Shown one piece after another: positions 52,699 through 61,808 of a stretch of 64,000 nt of DNA (position 1 is its first letter; each line of letters starts with the position of its first letter). The stretch is from Robertmurraya andreesenii. GTDB lineage: Bacteria; Bacillota; Bacilli; Bacillales; Cytobacillaceae. The notes under the pieces were generated by a model, which was given only the letters and a program-made list of their open reading frames with translations, was not told the DNA's origin and ran no database searches. The position numbers and the translations under genes were made by a program. Location of the stretch: positions 226,019 through 290,018 of the forward strand of contig NZ_JAUSTU010000003.1 of assembly GCF_030813005.1 (NCBI RefSeq), read 5' to 3'.

Positions 52699-53060
52699 TC
52701 ACACTATTTCGATATACCCTTCTGTACCATGCACACGAATCCACTCTCCATCTTTTATCAATTTGGTGGCATTTTCCACCCCAACAACTGCTGGTATGCC
52801 ATATTCACGTGCGATAACTGCTCCATGGGTCATCAAACCACCGACTTCAGTGATTAGGCCTTTGATGGATACAAACAATGTGGTAATTGCTTCATGCGCT
52901 CTAATAACTCTTGCTCTTTTTTCAAAGCAGCTTGCCGCCCTTGTTCAAATTTCCCATGGCGAGCATGAGGCTCAAAGCCTTTGATATTACTAAGAATCAA
53001 GGGGATGAGTGTAGTAGGTTTTTCGCTCCACCGCGTTTTAGTCAAATCGATCTCTCCGAT
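52699..53060 (-). pseudogene. PEP synthase/rifampicin phosphotransferase-like remnant
   Basis: Two pieces of one protein family remain. The upper piece (about 53060-52863) reads EIDLTKTRWSEKPTTL and FEQGRQAALKKEQELLERMK; the lower piece (52862-52699, another frame) reads GLITEVGGLMTHGAVIAREY then GIPAVVGVENATK and ends IEIV, the swivelling phosphohistidine domain with its catalytic His. Several hundred codons between and before them are deleted, and the frames differ. Not functional. Confidence 0.8.
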
Positions 53061-53118
53061 TCAATCTGTTTAGTAAACACTTACTATTCCCCTGGCAACT
53101 TAATAAAGAGGTGATTCT

Positions 53119-53157
53119 ATGATTCTACTTTACGTTTATGAAGACAAACCAGAATGA
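53119..53157 (+). pseudogene. 12-codon fragment similar to the 41.6 kb small membrane protein
   Basis: AAGAGGTGATTCT precedes ATG ATT CTA CTT TAC, giving MILLYVYEDKPE. The leader and the first five residues match the small membrane protein gene at 41558 (MILLYIF after the same GAGGTGATC). The rest is missing or replaced. Confidence 0.45.
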
Positions 53158-53408
53158 ATATAATATTTTGCATTCTCCGCATCTTTTTTCTTAACAGATA
53201 CTACATACCGTTTTTCGTAATTCTTGTTCATTCCGAAACTTCCAAAGTTTCCTCTAGTGGTCCCTTGCCCTAGCCATCGAGCTGAAAAGTCAATAACCTT
53301 GTAGGTACATTTAATGTTCTTACTTTTTAGGTTCCTTCTTACCTTTGAACATTCCTCCATTGAGTATCCAACATAAACCTCTTCTTTATTAAAGAAAATC
53401 ATACACAT
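53136..53408 (-). CDS. Small protein, unrecognised
   Basis: A 90-aa soluble protein: NKEEVYVGYSMEECSKVRR, then a basic central part (LKSKNIKCTYKVID) and YEKRYVVSVKKKDAENAKYYIHS. The alternation of strands and helices resembles DUF2007-like signal-transducing proteins, without enough to assign. Its 3' end overlaps the small remnant on the other strand. Confidence 0.5.
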   Translation of the reverse strand: MCMIFFNKEEVYVGYSMEECSKVRRNLKSKNIKCTYKVIDFSARWLGQGTTRGNFGSFGMNKNYEKRYVVSVKKKDAENAKYYIHSGLSS

Positions 53409-53442
53409 GACCCTTTACATTAATTTCTTATAAAAGTAAGCA

Positions 53443-53778
53443 TTATTCCATTTGTTCTATACTTTTTTGCACGATTTCCACCATTTCACTTTCGGCACCA
53501 AGACTATAGTTAAAAAATATTCCACTTCCTCCACCAGCACCGATTGCAGAAATAAAGATATTACTGTTAGAACCTACTACAGTAAGGCTCAAACTTGCTC
53601 TGTTTCCATTTCTCATGAAATATTTATCGTAAACACGAACAGCAATTCTCGTATCTCCAATTGTGGAGTTGCTTTCATCAACTTTATTCATAGTTACTCC
53701 ACTATTACTAATATCATTTTCCAAATGTTTTACTACTTCCTCAAATTGACCAACAATGGTCTTTTCATATTTGGCCAT
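53443..53778 (-). CDS. DUF6054-like protein
   Basis: A 111-aa protein: an N-terminal helix (YEKTIVGQFEEVVKHLEN) followed by strands IAVRVYDKYFMRNGNRASLS, LTVVGSNSNIFISAIGAGGG and a last helix EMVEIVQKSIEQM. Ribosome site GGAGGATG. Function unknown. Confidence 0.65.
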   Translation of the reverse strand: MAKYEKTIVGQFEEVVKHLENDISNSGVTMNKVDESNSTIGDTRIAVRVYDKYFMRNGNRASLSLTVVGSNSNIFISAIGAGGGSGIFFNYSLGAESEMVEIVQKSIEQME

Positions 53779-53882
53779 GCTAACCCCATCCTCCCCGAAA
53801 ACTTTTTTTCTCTATATCACACGATTATTTAGTATGCTTAGTTTCTCTTTTATCAATAAATCAATAAATCTGTTGAAAAAAA

Positions 53883-54137
53883 TCAATCTTTATCTCTTTG
53901 ACTTAATTGCAATAAATTATTAATAAGAATTAATGCACCAACTATAATTAATATAATACTGAAAATATAAGGAGCCCATCCTATCATTTCATTTAATACT
54001 GTTGCAAGTTTTCCAGGTGGGGAACTCCAGCCTCCTAAATGTGGAATGAATAAAGCAATAGCAAGATGCATTAGACCGAATAACATAATACCCGAAATAA
54101 ATAATACATACCCTAATATCTGTAAACTCTTTTGCAT
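53883..54137 (-). CDS. Small membrane protein, unrecognised
   Basis: An 84-aa protein with helices LGYVLFISGIMLFGLMHLAI and APYIFSIILIIVGALILI and a short charged tail. The ATG follows AGGAGAGA. Alone in its transcript. Confidence 0.6.
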   Translation of the reverse strand: MQKSLQILGYVLFISGIMLFGLMHLAIALFIPHLGGWSSPPGKLATVLNEMIGWAPYIFSIILIIVGALILINNLLQLSQRDKD

Positions 54138-54158
54138 CTGATCTCTCCTTGAATTTTT

Positions 54159-54335
54159 TTATCTAATTAATATTCGAGAAATAACAAAATAATCCTTCTT
54201 ACACTCACCTGTTCCTTCTGTAGAAATAGAGATGACCCTTGTTAAACGATCACCACAACCTTGATGTTTACAATAAATAATAGAATAATTGAAATATTCC
54301 TTACCATTCGTTCTAGAAATGATAATATTTTTAAA
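54159..54335 (-). pseudogene. Possible zinc-binding protein remnant
   Basis: The frame reads NIIISRTNGKEYFNYSIIYC, then KHQGCGDRLTRVISISTEGT and KKDYFVISR to a stop. Cys residues (YCKHQGCG, ECKK) suggest a metal-binding fold. The only upstream start runs into the ribosome site of the divergent PTS gene, so the original 5' end seems lost. Confidence 0.35.
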
Positions 54336-54353
54336 AGGAGGTGAACACTGGCC

Positions 54354-54689
54354 ATGCATAAAGAATTTATGGATAAATATATTTTGGCTTGTGCTGGTGG
54401 AATGTCAACTTCAATTTTAGCAAGAAAGATGCAAAATGAGGCTGTAACAAGAGGGTTGAATATCGAAATTGAAGCAATTTCGGAATCAAATGTAAAAGAA
54501 GAACTTAATCGAAACTCTGATAGAATTAAAGCTATCCTTCTAGGACCACAAATAAGGTATATAAAACAACAGGTTGCTAATATGGCAGCTCCCTTTAATG
54601 TACCTGTCGATGTAATTGACATGATGGATTACGGCACTGTAAACGGACCAAAAGTATTGGATCACGCCCTATCACTTGCAAATCAATAA
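54354..54689 (+). CDS. Orphan PTS lactose/cellobiose-type IIB subunit
   Basis: A 111-aa EIIB protein that carries phosphate on its Cys in LACAGGMSTSIL near 13 (residue pattern C-x-G-G-M-S-T-S). Other parts, LLGPQIRYIKQQV and VDVIDMMDYG, are typical. No EIIA or EIIC gene is adjacent, so it must work with subunits encoded elsewhere or has a regulatory role. The ATG follows AGGAGGTG; the -10 region would overlap the remnant on the other strand. Confidence 0.85.
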   Translation: MHKEFMDKYILACAGGMSTSILARKMQNEAVTRGLNIEIEAISESNVKEELNRNSDRIKAILLGPQIRYIKQQVANMAAPFNVPVDVIDMMDYGTVNGPKVLDHALSLANQ

Positions 54690-54726
54690 GGGAGATTAAC
54701 GATAACAAACGTATCCCTCTAACAGA

Positions 54727-54778
54727 AAATAGACACGTATTTTGATTTAACTTAGTCAAAATACATGTCTATTTTTTG
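54727..54778 (+). terminator. Terminator of the PTS IIB gene
   Basis: AAATAGACACGTATTTTGA and TCAAAATACATGTCTATTT form a 19-bp stem with one G-T type pair, followed by T residues. Confidence 0.85.
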
Positions 54779-54857
54779 GGCATAATTTCACTTAAGATTT
54801 GATATAGTGGTTTACTTCTCAAGCTCCACCATGCTTCCAAAAAGCGTTGTTTTTTTA

Positions 54858-55772
54858 CTATAACATTACGGTTTCCCCTATAAGCAAGATCTGTAATTGT
54901 TCCTTCGGCAGCTCCTGTTTTTCCCATGCTTGAACTAAACGCTCTAAGGCTTCGGGCCCTGTGTCATCTGCCAATCGATAGGCACCATAATGCATCGGAA
55001 CAAACTGTTTCGCCTCTAATTCGATAAAGGCCTTCACACTATCTTCTGGAGAAATATGTGAATCAGCCATAAACCACTCCGGTTCATAGGCGCCTATTGG
55101 CATAAACACCATATCAATTGTGAATCGTTCCGCTATCTCCTTAAACCCTGAGAAATAACCTGTATCTCCAACAAAATAAAACGTTTCGCCAGCAGTTTGA
55201 AAAATCCACCCGCCCCAATGGGATGTGTTCATATCGGTAAGCGTTCTTCTTGTCCAGTGCTGCGCCGGGACAAAGTGTACATGGATCCCTTTGTATTCAG
55301 CCCTTTCCCACCAACTCATTTCGATTACATTGTGATAACCCTTTTTCGCAAACAATGACTTCATCCCAACAGGAACAAAATATTGCGGGTTTCCTTTCAG
55401 CTTCTTTAGCGTACGAAAGTCGAGATGGTCGTAATGGCCATGGGAGATGACGACAGCATCAATTTCTGGTAGCTCCTCCAATGGAATTCCCGGTTCAGTC
55501 AATCGTTTCTGAAAACCCATTCGCTTTGCCCATACCGGATCAGTTAGGATATTAAGCCCATTCAGTTGAATCAAAAAGGTAGAATGCCCGATCCAAGTGT
55601 AGGAAGTTCGGCTTCTATTTTCTTTAAGTTCTTGAATCCTCTTGTTTGGATATTGCGGGATATTTTCCGATAAATCTTTTGTTTTATTTCGTCTTTCTTT
55701 TTGCCACTTACGCATATCCTGAAACGATTTTTTGTTCGAAACATTATTTAAATTGCTATATGTCTTCTTCAT
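54858..55772 (-). CDS. MBL-fold metallo-hydrolase, NAPE-PLD/UlaG-like
   Basis: A 304-aa metallo-beta-lactamase-fold protein. The metal motif is VISHGHYDHLDFRTL near 108-122; upstream TSYTWIGHSTFLIQ and NILTDPVW and downstream FVGDTGYFSGF and FVPMHYGAY match the NAPE-hydrolysing phospholipase D-like branch. Likely hydrolyses a phosphoester or lactone of unknown identity; cytosolic. Confidence 0.85.
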   Translation of the reverse strand: MKKTYSNLNNVSNKKSFQDMRKWQKERRNKTKDLSENIPQYPNKRIQELKENRSRTSYTWIGHSTFLIQLNGLNILTDPVWAKRMGFQKRLTEPGIPLEELPEIDAVVISHGHYDHLDFRTLKKLKGNPQYFVPVGMKSLFAKKGYHNVIEMSWWERAEYKGIHVHFVPAQHWTRRTLTDMNTSHWGGWIFQTAGETFYFVGDTGYFSGFKEIAERFTIDMVFMPIGAYEPEWFMADSHISPEDSVKAFIELEAKQFVPMHYGAYRLADDTGPEALERLVQAWEKQELPKEQLQILLIGETVML

Positions 55773-56031
55773 GATCTCACCCTTGCAAATAGCTTCTTAT
55801 TCATCATAACAAAGCTTTATTTGGTTATCTATTTTAAACGCACTATAGAATTTAGGATAGAAGCATCATGAGAGAAACAATTTCTATGTTTTTTTATTTC
55901 TTCTACTTGGTCAGAAAGGTACCAGATGAAATCAAGGTTAATATCAAGGGAAATCACATACTTAAGACTACAAAATCACACAGCAAAAGTATAGCGTCCC
56001 CAATTGTTTCATATTTTTTAACACCCCGTGC

Positions 56032-56469
56032 TTATTTGATTTCCTCAGCCAACTCCAAAATAATTCCCTCCGGACCACGAACGTAGCATAATTTATAACT
56101 TTCTTCATATTGCTGTATCTCACTAAAGATTTCCGTACCCTTCTTTTTCAATTTGGCAATAATCGCTTCAATATTTTCCACAGAAAATGCAATATGTCGG
56201 ATACCCAGCGTATTCGCAAAGGATTGCTGAATACCTTTTTCATCTGACGGCGTATAAAATTTGATTAGCTCTATCCATGCCCGACCGTCTGGCGTTCCCA
56301 ATCCTACACACGCTACTTTAACGTCATTAAGCCCAACTGCATATCCCATCAACTCTCCTTCCATTTCCCATTCCCCTTTTAGCTCAAGTCCAAAATCGAG
56401 AAAAAACTCTTTAGCAGAAGCGAGATCATTTACGATTACACCCACATGATCTATTTTTTGGATCTTCAA
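56032..56469 (-). CDS. VOC-family protein, methylmalonyl-CoA epimerase-like
   Basis: A 145-aa two-repeat glyoxalase-fold protein: IDHVGVIVNDLASAKEFFLD at the start (metal-binding His), GIRHIAFSVENIEAIIAKLK in the second half, and RGPEGIILELAE with its metal-binding Glu. The exact reaction cannot be predicted. Confidence 0.82.
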   Translation of the reverse strand: MKIQKIDHVGVIVNDLASAKEFFLDFGLELKGEWEMEGELMGYAVGLNDVKVACVGLGTPDGRAWIELIKFYTPSDEKGIQQSFANTLGIRHIAFSVENIEAIIAKLKKKGTEIFSEIQQYEESYKLCYVRGPEGIILELAEEIK

Positions 56470-56639
56470 ATTTCATACCTCCTATGTTCCTGTTATTTTT
56501 CCATATTCTGTATTAAAACTCATAAGCAGTGGTTTATCTTTTTGTCCTCGGTGAACAATTCTATGAGAACGCATTTTCGATACGGTGTGTAAAAAAGTAC
56601 CTGCTTACTCAAGGATTGCCTCCATGCTGGTTGTATTGA

Positions 56640-57011
56640 TTATTCTTCGGGAAGCCATCTATAATATAAGATTCCCCGATCTTCCGTTTCTGCTAATATT
56701 ATGAGTGGTTTCATCCCTTCTTTTGTATCATTGGTATGATACAAAGCAGTTCCTTTCGGTAATTTTGTTGCGGAGAAATTCCATAGAGTGAGAAAAGATT
56801 TTGATATTCTTTTAATTTCACCAATACCTTCCCCCTTTTGGTATTTGTTCTTTTCCTTTTCAAACCAATCAAGTTCCGTAATATTGGAATAAATACGCCC
56901 CTCATATTTGATAATATCCTTATCTAATTTCAGTAAGCCGCTACTTGCAGCCACAAAACCCCCAAAAACTAAAATACAGATTGAAAGTGAGACTTTGATG
57001 AATCTTTTCAT
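56640..57011 (-). CDS. Small exported protein (paralogue of the 46.9 kb lipoprotein)
   Basis: A 123-aa protein with an N-terminal membrane/signal segment (VSLSICILVFGGFVAASSG) but no lipobox Cys. The mature part repeats the family blocks YEGRIYSNITELDWFEKEKN, GEIKRIS, SATKLPKGTALYHTND and LYYRWLPEE. See 46893-47279. The absence of the lipobox suggests a different anchoring. Confidence 0.7.
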   Translation of the reverse strand: MKRFIKVSLSICILVFGGFVAASSGLLKLDKDIIKYEGRIYSNITELDWFEKEKNKYQKGEGIGEIKRISKSFLTLWNFSATKLPKGTALYHTNDTKEGMKPLIILAETEDRGILYYRWLPEE

Positions 57012-57366
57012 TTCAAATCCCCCAAACCTTTGCTAATTCCTGTATATCTATATTTCTATAATGTTAGTGCACAATCCTGCTCTTTCCATAAGGAGTATAG
57101 CGGTCCTTGCTTATTCAAGAATGGCAAACCCTATTGTGAAATATATGTACCTGTTAAGTCTTAATATCCATGTAATTTAAGCAGTTATCAGTTATCGAAG
57201 AGACTGGTTCTAAATCGCAATTAGAATAGCCATACTTCCTTCCTGAAGTATGGCCTCTCTCTTGATTCATTTACCTGTTCAAAGTATTCGGGAGTCCGTT
57301 TTTTCTTGATTCACACAAACGCCCCTCCTATTTTTTACCAAAAATAAATCAAAACTATATTAAATT
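57012..57366. other. Intergenic region with hairpin
   Basis: Contains a hairpin GCCATACTTC/GAAGTATGGC at 57222-57247 in AT-rich DNA, possibly a terminator; no coding sequence seen. Confidence 0.4.
57222..57247. terminator. Terminator-like hairpin
   Basis: GCCATACTTC and GAAGTATGGC form a 10-bp stem with a 6-nt loop, followed by CTCTCTCTT on the plus strand. The gene it serves is unclear. Confidence 0.4.
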
Positions 57367-58287
57367 CTATATTCCTTTTAGCTTCTCTTTGCTAACTTGA
57401 TCGATTAAACCAGGAAGTTCGGAAATTGGAAGAAGAAACATGCTTTCCTCATAAGGTCGGAATTCTATGTCGCCGACCTTGACAGCAAGGTCATATTCAC
57501 CGACCATTGCATCTAAAAGAATGAAGGCGGCGGCCAGAAAGTCATCATCGTTGGTGGGTGAGTCCTTTAAATATATATCCAAATCTAATGACCCATCGAG
57601 CCTTGTATAGGTAAAAAACATATTTTCAGGTTTTAAAAGGACATCACCAATCTGAATGTCAGAAGCTTCCTCTCTTTGTCGGAATGCAATAACCTTGAAT
57701 TTTTCCATCACAGGTGCGGCCATTGTAAGTTTTTCTACGGCAGGAAATGCATCAAGATTTCCATCAGCACTAATGATGAATTCCCGTTTTCCAGCAATAA
57801 GATCGACGCTGAATTCGAAAGTCAGAGCAGGATTTATTTTTAGAAGCTGTTTTTCGATGGCCTTAAACGCAGACTCAAAATTTTCTTCATTCAAGTGAAA
57901 ATAATCATCCGAATGTTTTAGAAACCATTCCCAAAAATCGTTGTACGAATGCTTCAAATGAAGATTTCCTTTATTAAACATGACTAGTCCGTTAAAACGT
58001 TCATACAGAGCAAAAACAGGATACAGGACACACAAAAAAATAATGATCAAGGGTATCTTTTCAACAACTGGAATGAAGCCTGCCAAAAAATTTTGTACGA
58101 ACTCCGTTAAATAAATGAATAGAGGAATCATCAGTGCACAGATCAATAGCAATAAAGGGGTGACCCTGGTTTCTTTTAGCCTTACCCTGCAATGTGGACA
58201 CTTCATTGTAAATGGCGTAGAGAAAGCTTCAAAATCATCAAGTGTAATAGGAATCTCACATTGTGGGCAAGGCACAGATGTTTTCAT
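57367..58287 (-). CDS. Zinc-ribbon membrane protein with soluble C-terminal domain
   Basis: A 306-aa protein. Residues 7-36 form a zinc ribbon, CPQCEIP...MKCPHCRVR. Two membrane segments follow (45-65 and 79-98). Residues 115-306 are soluble and open YNDFWEWFLKHSDDYFH, then IISADGNLDAFPAVEKLTMA, FKVIAFRQREEA and NDDDFLAAAFILLDAMVGEY, resembling DUF695-like domains. The fusion looks like a membrane-tethered sensor or binding domain; function unknown. Confidence 0.6.
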   Translation of the reverse strand: MKTSVPCPQCEIPITLDDFEAFSTPFTMKCPHCRVRLKETRVTPLLLLICALMIPLFIYLTEFVQNFLAGFIPVVEKIPLIIIFLCVLYPVFALYERFNGLVMFNKGNLHLKHSYNDFWEWFLKHSDDYFHLNEENFESAFKAIEKQLLKINPALTFEFSVDLIAGKREFIISADGNLDAFPAVEKLTMAAPVMEKFKVIAFRQREEASDIQIGDVLLKPENMFFTYTRLDGSLDLDIYLKDSPTNDDDFLAAAFILLDAMVGEYDLAVKVGDIEFRPYEESMFLLPISELPGLIDQVSKEKLKGI

Positions 58288-58506
58288 GGGGAGCGCCTCC
58301 TCAGTAGAAAATTAACTTCTAAATTATATATGAAAGATCAATATTACGAAAGAAAAACTTAATTAATTCATTCAATCTTGTTAAAGGCTCATAAGAAAGG
58401 AACCCATATTAATTGAACAATGAGAAGACATGATTGGATGAAACAGGATATTAACGTATAATAGAAGTAGAAATTCAGTGCTCGGAAATAGAAAGGGGAG
58501 GATAGG

Positions 58507-59070
58507 GTGAAAATTCCAAAAGAAAATCGAATGACACTAGAAGAATACTACGAATTCAGAGAGTCAAATGATGGATTATGGGAGTATATAGATGGAATGG
58601 TCTTTATGTCTCCTTCTCCTTCGACAAAGCATCAACGTATTTCCATGAGATTGTCATCCCAACTATTTAATTTATTAAATGAGAAATCATGTGAAGTGTT
58701 TTCCGCTCCTTTTGATATAGAATTGAAGAGCGAAACAATTGAAGATACAAAGGTTGTCATTCCTGATATAACTGTGATTTGTGACAAATCAGGGCTTGCG
58801 GAACAAAAATATGTTGGTGTCCCTACGTTGATTATTGAGATTGTCTCGCCATCAAATCAATCCCATGACTTGGTTGTAAAATTAAATCTATATATGCAAT
58901 ATGGAGTGAAAGAATATTGGATTGTCAATCCACTTTTTAATATGATTCAAGTTTATCTTTTAAACGAAGATGGCCAATATATTCAAACAACGGTTATAAA
59001 GGAAACTGGAAAGGCATGTTCCTCTGTCATAGAGGGCTTCGTTGTACTGGCAGAAAGTTGTTTTGAGTAG
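58507..59070 (+). CDS. Uma2-family (DUF820) PD-(D/E)XK-fold protein
   Basis: A 187-aa protein of the Uma2 family, with the nuclease-like core: MTLEEYYEFRESNDGLWEYI, EDTKVVIPDITVICDK (Asp) and VPTLIIEIVSPSNQS with the Glu of the ExK-like motif, followed by YMQYGVKEYWIVNP. Family members are common in mobile and accessory regions; biochemical role not settled. The start is GTG at 58507 after GGGGAGG. Confidence 0.85.
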   Translation: MKIPKENRMTLEEYYEFRESNDGLWEYIDGMVFMSPSPSTKHQRISMRLSSQLFNLLNEKSCEVFSAPFDIELKSETIEDTKVVIPDITVICDKSGLAEQKYVGVPTLIIEIVSPSNQSHDLVVKLNLYMQYGVKEYWIVNPLFNMIQVYLLNEDGQYIQTTVIKETGKACSSVIEGFVVLAESCFE

Positions 59071-59090
59071 ACGGAAAAGGACCTTGGCCC

Positions 59091-59357
59091 CTGCCTAGAA
59101 AGACCGAACAACGTTTGTACTGTGTTACCGTTTGGAGGGAGTGTGATTTTTACACCGACGTTGAGAAGGCTGCCCTAGAGCTGACTGAATATGTGGCACA
59201 GGTAGCAACATTAAGGGTTCCAGACGAACTATATGAACGTACCCGCCAGCATTTCAGTGAAAAAGAATACGTCAATTTAGTATTTGCGATCAACCAAATC
59301 ATTAGTTGGAATCGATTGTCTGTGTCGCTGGGATTCTTTGCAACAGCTAGCGAGTAA
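59091..59357 (+). pseudogene. AhpD-like (carboxymuconolactone decarboxylase family) remnant
   Basis: The open frame carries the last half of an AhpD-like protein: EKTEQRLYCVTVWRECDFYT, EKAALELTEYVAQVA, EKEYVNLVFAINQIISWNRL. The first half with the CxxC redox centre is missing, and no start codon with ribosome site exists. It directly follows the Uma2 gene. Confidence 0.75.
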
Positions 59358-59426
59358 TGTTGAAAATGGCTCCTCTTTTAAAAAAGAGGAGTCTTAAGCC
59401 TTTCAACTATATTAGTAGGAGTTTTA

Positions 59427-59849
59427 TTAGCTCACTACGCCTTGAAATACATAAGGAACTGATTTATCCAGCAAATATTTAATCCCATTTTTATGATAAG
59501 GCATCATTTCACCGGCTGTTTTTAAACTCACCCATCTTACTTCTGAAATGGTTTCAGTATCTTGTATTAAAATTTCACCGCTAATTATTCTTGCTTTAAA
59601 AGTTATAAAAATGGCATGATTATTATGCTCCATCATAAAAGCTTCATTTACAGCAAGTATGTGGTCTATCTCAACGGTTAAGCCTGTTTCTTCCTTTGCC
59701 TCGCGAATAGCCGCTTGTGCTAGTGTTTCACCCTGTTCAACTGAACCACCCGGTAAAGACCAATTATCATATTTGGTGTTTTTAACCATCAATACCTTTT
59801 CTTCTTTTTCATCATAAATAAGTGAATAAACCACATCTACTCTTTTCAT
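59427..59849 (-). CDS. NUDIX hydrolase
   Basis: A 140-aa NUDIX protein with the full box: GGSVEQGETLAQAAIREAKEETGL is split as GGSVEQGETLAQAA and IREAKEETGL near 35-58. It would hydrolyse a nucleotide-type pyrophosphate. The ATG at 59849 (MKRVDVVYSLIYD) follows GGGAG; an upstream frame adds residues without a ribosome site. Confidence 0.88.
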   Translation of the reverse strand: MKRVDVVYSLIYDEKEEKVLMVKNTKYDNWSLPGGSVEQGETLAQAAIREAKEETGLTVEIDHILAVNEAFMMEHNNHAIFITFKARIISGEILIQDTETISEVRWVSLKTAGEMMPYHKNGIKYLLDKSVPYVFQGVVS

Positions 59850-59938
59850 GAACACGCTCCCATATCTTTTTCTAAAATACACTAATTCTATTTTATACCA
59901 ATTAATATTTTTCTTAATATATGAACACAAAATATTGG

Positions 59939-60442
59939 TTAGTCATCAAATACCATACTCTTTAAGAATTCGATTTTTTTAAGATCTTTATGATTATTTT
60001 TATCTGCTCGATAACTATCTTTCGAAGAAGACTCGTAAACAGATAGATATCGCTTAGGATTTAATAAATAATACTCTACTTCTCCCTCTCGATGTAATTC
60101 TAATTCTTCTAATGGTACTCCTGCAAAATCTGGTAATGTGTCAATAATACCGAATTCAACGGATAATCCTTCTTTCGAAAACTCATGCTCATGCAAATCA
60201 ATTAGTTTATATCCCATTGAATTCATGATTGTCATGATAGGATTCCAGTTAAATATAGATAATTCCGGCGGAACCTCCCAGCCTCTTTTATCACCAGGTA
60301 CATGAATGTCTAAGTCTTGGGCATTCCAGCCCTTGCCAGTAACGATTTCTAATCCAACTGAACCCATTAATAAGGGAATAATCTCAATTTCATTTAGTCT
60401 TTTTGTAATTTCAATAAACTCTTTAAACTTGTTATTATCCAT
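59939..60442 (-). CDS. Nucleotidyltransferase-fold protein (phosphoribosyl/NTase-like)
   Basis: A 167-aa soluble protein with LMGSVGLEIVTGKGWNAQDL followed by DIHVPGD, a GS...DxD pattern as in minimal nucleotidyltransferases. Later parts VEFGIIDTLPDFAG and LNPKRYLSVYES fit this fold. The ATG at 60442 follows GAGGGGGAAGG. No toxin/antitoxin partner seen, so its role is open. Confidence 0.6.
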   Translation of the reverse strand: MDNNKFKEFIEITKRLNEIEIIPLLMGSVGLEIVTGKGWNAQDLDIHVPGDKRGWEVPPELSIFNWNPIMTIMNSMGYKLIDLHEHEFSKEGLSVEFGIIDTLPDFAGVPLEELELHREGEVEYYLLNPKRYLSVYESSSKDSYRADKNNHKDLKKIEFLKSMVFDD

Positions 60443-60574
60443 GCCTTCCCCCTCCTCTTTCGCCATGAAGTCACTTTTTATTAACTAAGCTGACCCTTTG
60501 CTGAATAAACCTCATCTTTGCTTACACCCTACACATCCAATACCCCTGGTAATTAACATAGTTCTACCTGTTTT

Positions 60575-61042
60575 TTACAATTCCCTTTGCAATAAGCTAC
60601 TTTTCTTTTTGTTATCAAAAATTACTTCCAATAAGGCTAACAGGAAGGAAACGATTAATTTCGCTTTCAAGGAAAGGGTAATACTCTCCATAAACGCATC
60701 CACTGAAAAAAGAACGAGCCAGTTCGATGTAAAGGCCAACAGCAGCTCAATACAGAATGATTTTACCCTTCCTGTTTCGTTTTCAACGGCTACTTTAGCC
60801 ATAGCACCAAAAAATAGATCAACAAATATCCCTAAAATAAAGAAGCAGACAACAAATATAGCCAATGACGAAAAAGATTGATATTGAACACCAAGTAATT
60901 CGAATATTCCTACGAAACCAAAATAATAAATCCCGAAAACAAAACCGAGGACCAGAATAATTAAGAGCGCAATTCCGATAACTGTTAATACTTTGTCTTT
61001 TAAATTCATATTTTTAAACGAATCGTCGTTTTGTTCAGGCAT
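60575..61042 (-). CDS. YrvL-family membrane protein
   Basis: A 155-aa protein with four membrane helices, among them VIGIALLIILVLGFVFGIYY, FVVCFFILGIFVDLFFG and VSFLLALLEVIF. It fits the 'regulatory YrvL' family of Bacillaceae, whose prototype affects sigma-O activity. Full length, single gene. Confidence 0.75.
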   Translation of the reverse strand: MPEQNDDSFKNMNLKDKVLTVIGIALLIILVLGFVFGIYYFGFVGIFELLGVQYQSFSSLAIFVVCFFILGIFVDLFFGAMAKVAVENETGRVKSFCIELLLAFTSNWLVLFSVDAFMESITLSLKAKLIVSFLLALLEVIFDNKKKSSLLQREL

Positions 61043-61122
61043 TTAATAACTCCTTTTACTTGTCCTTTTTCATCCAACAGCCAGTCCCCATCCCGATAGT
61101 TGATAAACAATTTCAACATATT

Positions 61123-61779
61123 TTAAAAACCACCAAAAATATACGATAGAATATTAAAATTTCTCAATATGATAAACATCAATATGGACAAAGGTACCAC
61201 CTTTAAATACTGCCACTTTGATTTCATCAGCAATACAAGCAACAAAATAGCAACAAATAAATCAAACCCAGTCACAATGGAAAAGACATAAAAGAATGGA
61301 TATCCTTGTGTGAGTAACAAACCGATAGGCAATGCCGCACAAATGGCTGCTCCCCATCCTTCACCTCTGCTGTACCAGACGATGTAAGCAGCAAAAGGAG
61401 AAAGCAATGCAATGATTCCCCAATGCAAAAAATAATAGGTTGGGAAAAAACCAAATAACATTTGCGAATAAATATAGTATGCTAGCAACATTCCGAAGAA
61501 AAATGTTAATACTTTTATAGCCGCAATGAAAGGATTTCTACTCCATACAGCAATGAGCGTTGCCAGTGCCACCCATATCCCAATATTAGTTGTAATGTCA
61601 CTTATAAAGTTAAAGAACATTCCTATAGCACCATTCGCTGGGAAGGTATCACTAAATTTCGCTAATACCCCTAAAATAACTCCAAGAATGAAACAAAAAA
61701 TCAATTGGATGATGATTTGTTTTGCGTTAAGTTTCGATTGATCTATCATTCTGGAATTCTTAAACCATTTCTTCGACAT
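61123..61779 (-). CDS. DUF6518-like membrane protein
   Basis: A 218-aa protein with about seven membrane helices, starting IIIQLIFCFILGVILGVLA and including IGIWVALATLIAVWSRNPFI and VVPLSILMFIILRNF. Function unknown. No obvious operon partner; close to YrvL gene in the same direction. Confidence 0.65.
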   Translation of the reverse strand: MSKKWFKNSRMIDQSKLNAKQIIIQLIFCFILGVILGVLAKFSDTFPANGAIGMFFNFISDITTNIGIWVALATLIAVWSRNPFIAAIKVLTFFFGMLLAYYIYSQMLFGFFPTYYFLHWGIIALLSPFAAYIVWYSRGEGWGAAICAALPIGLLLTQGYPFFYVFSIVTGFDLFVAILLLVLLMKSKWQYLKVVPLSILMFIILRNFNILSYIFGGF

Positions 61780-61808
61780 ATTCCTCCCCCATTAATTAAC
61801 TATTATCA

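Noticed and set aside
52664..52984. Plus-strand frame of 106 codons
   Set aside because: It is antisense to the PEP-synthase-like remnant, whose minus-strand frames show family motifs.
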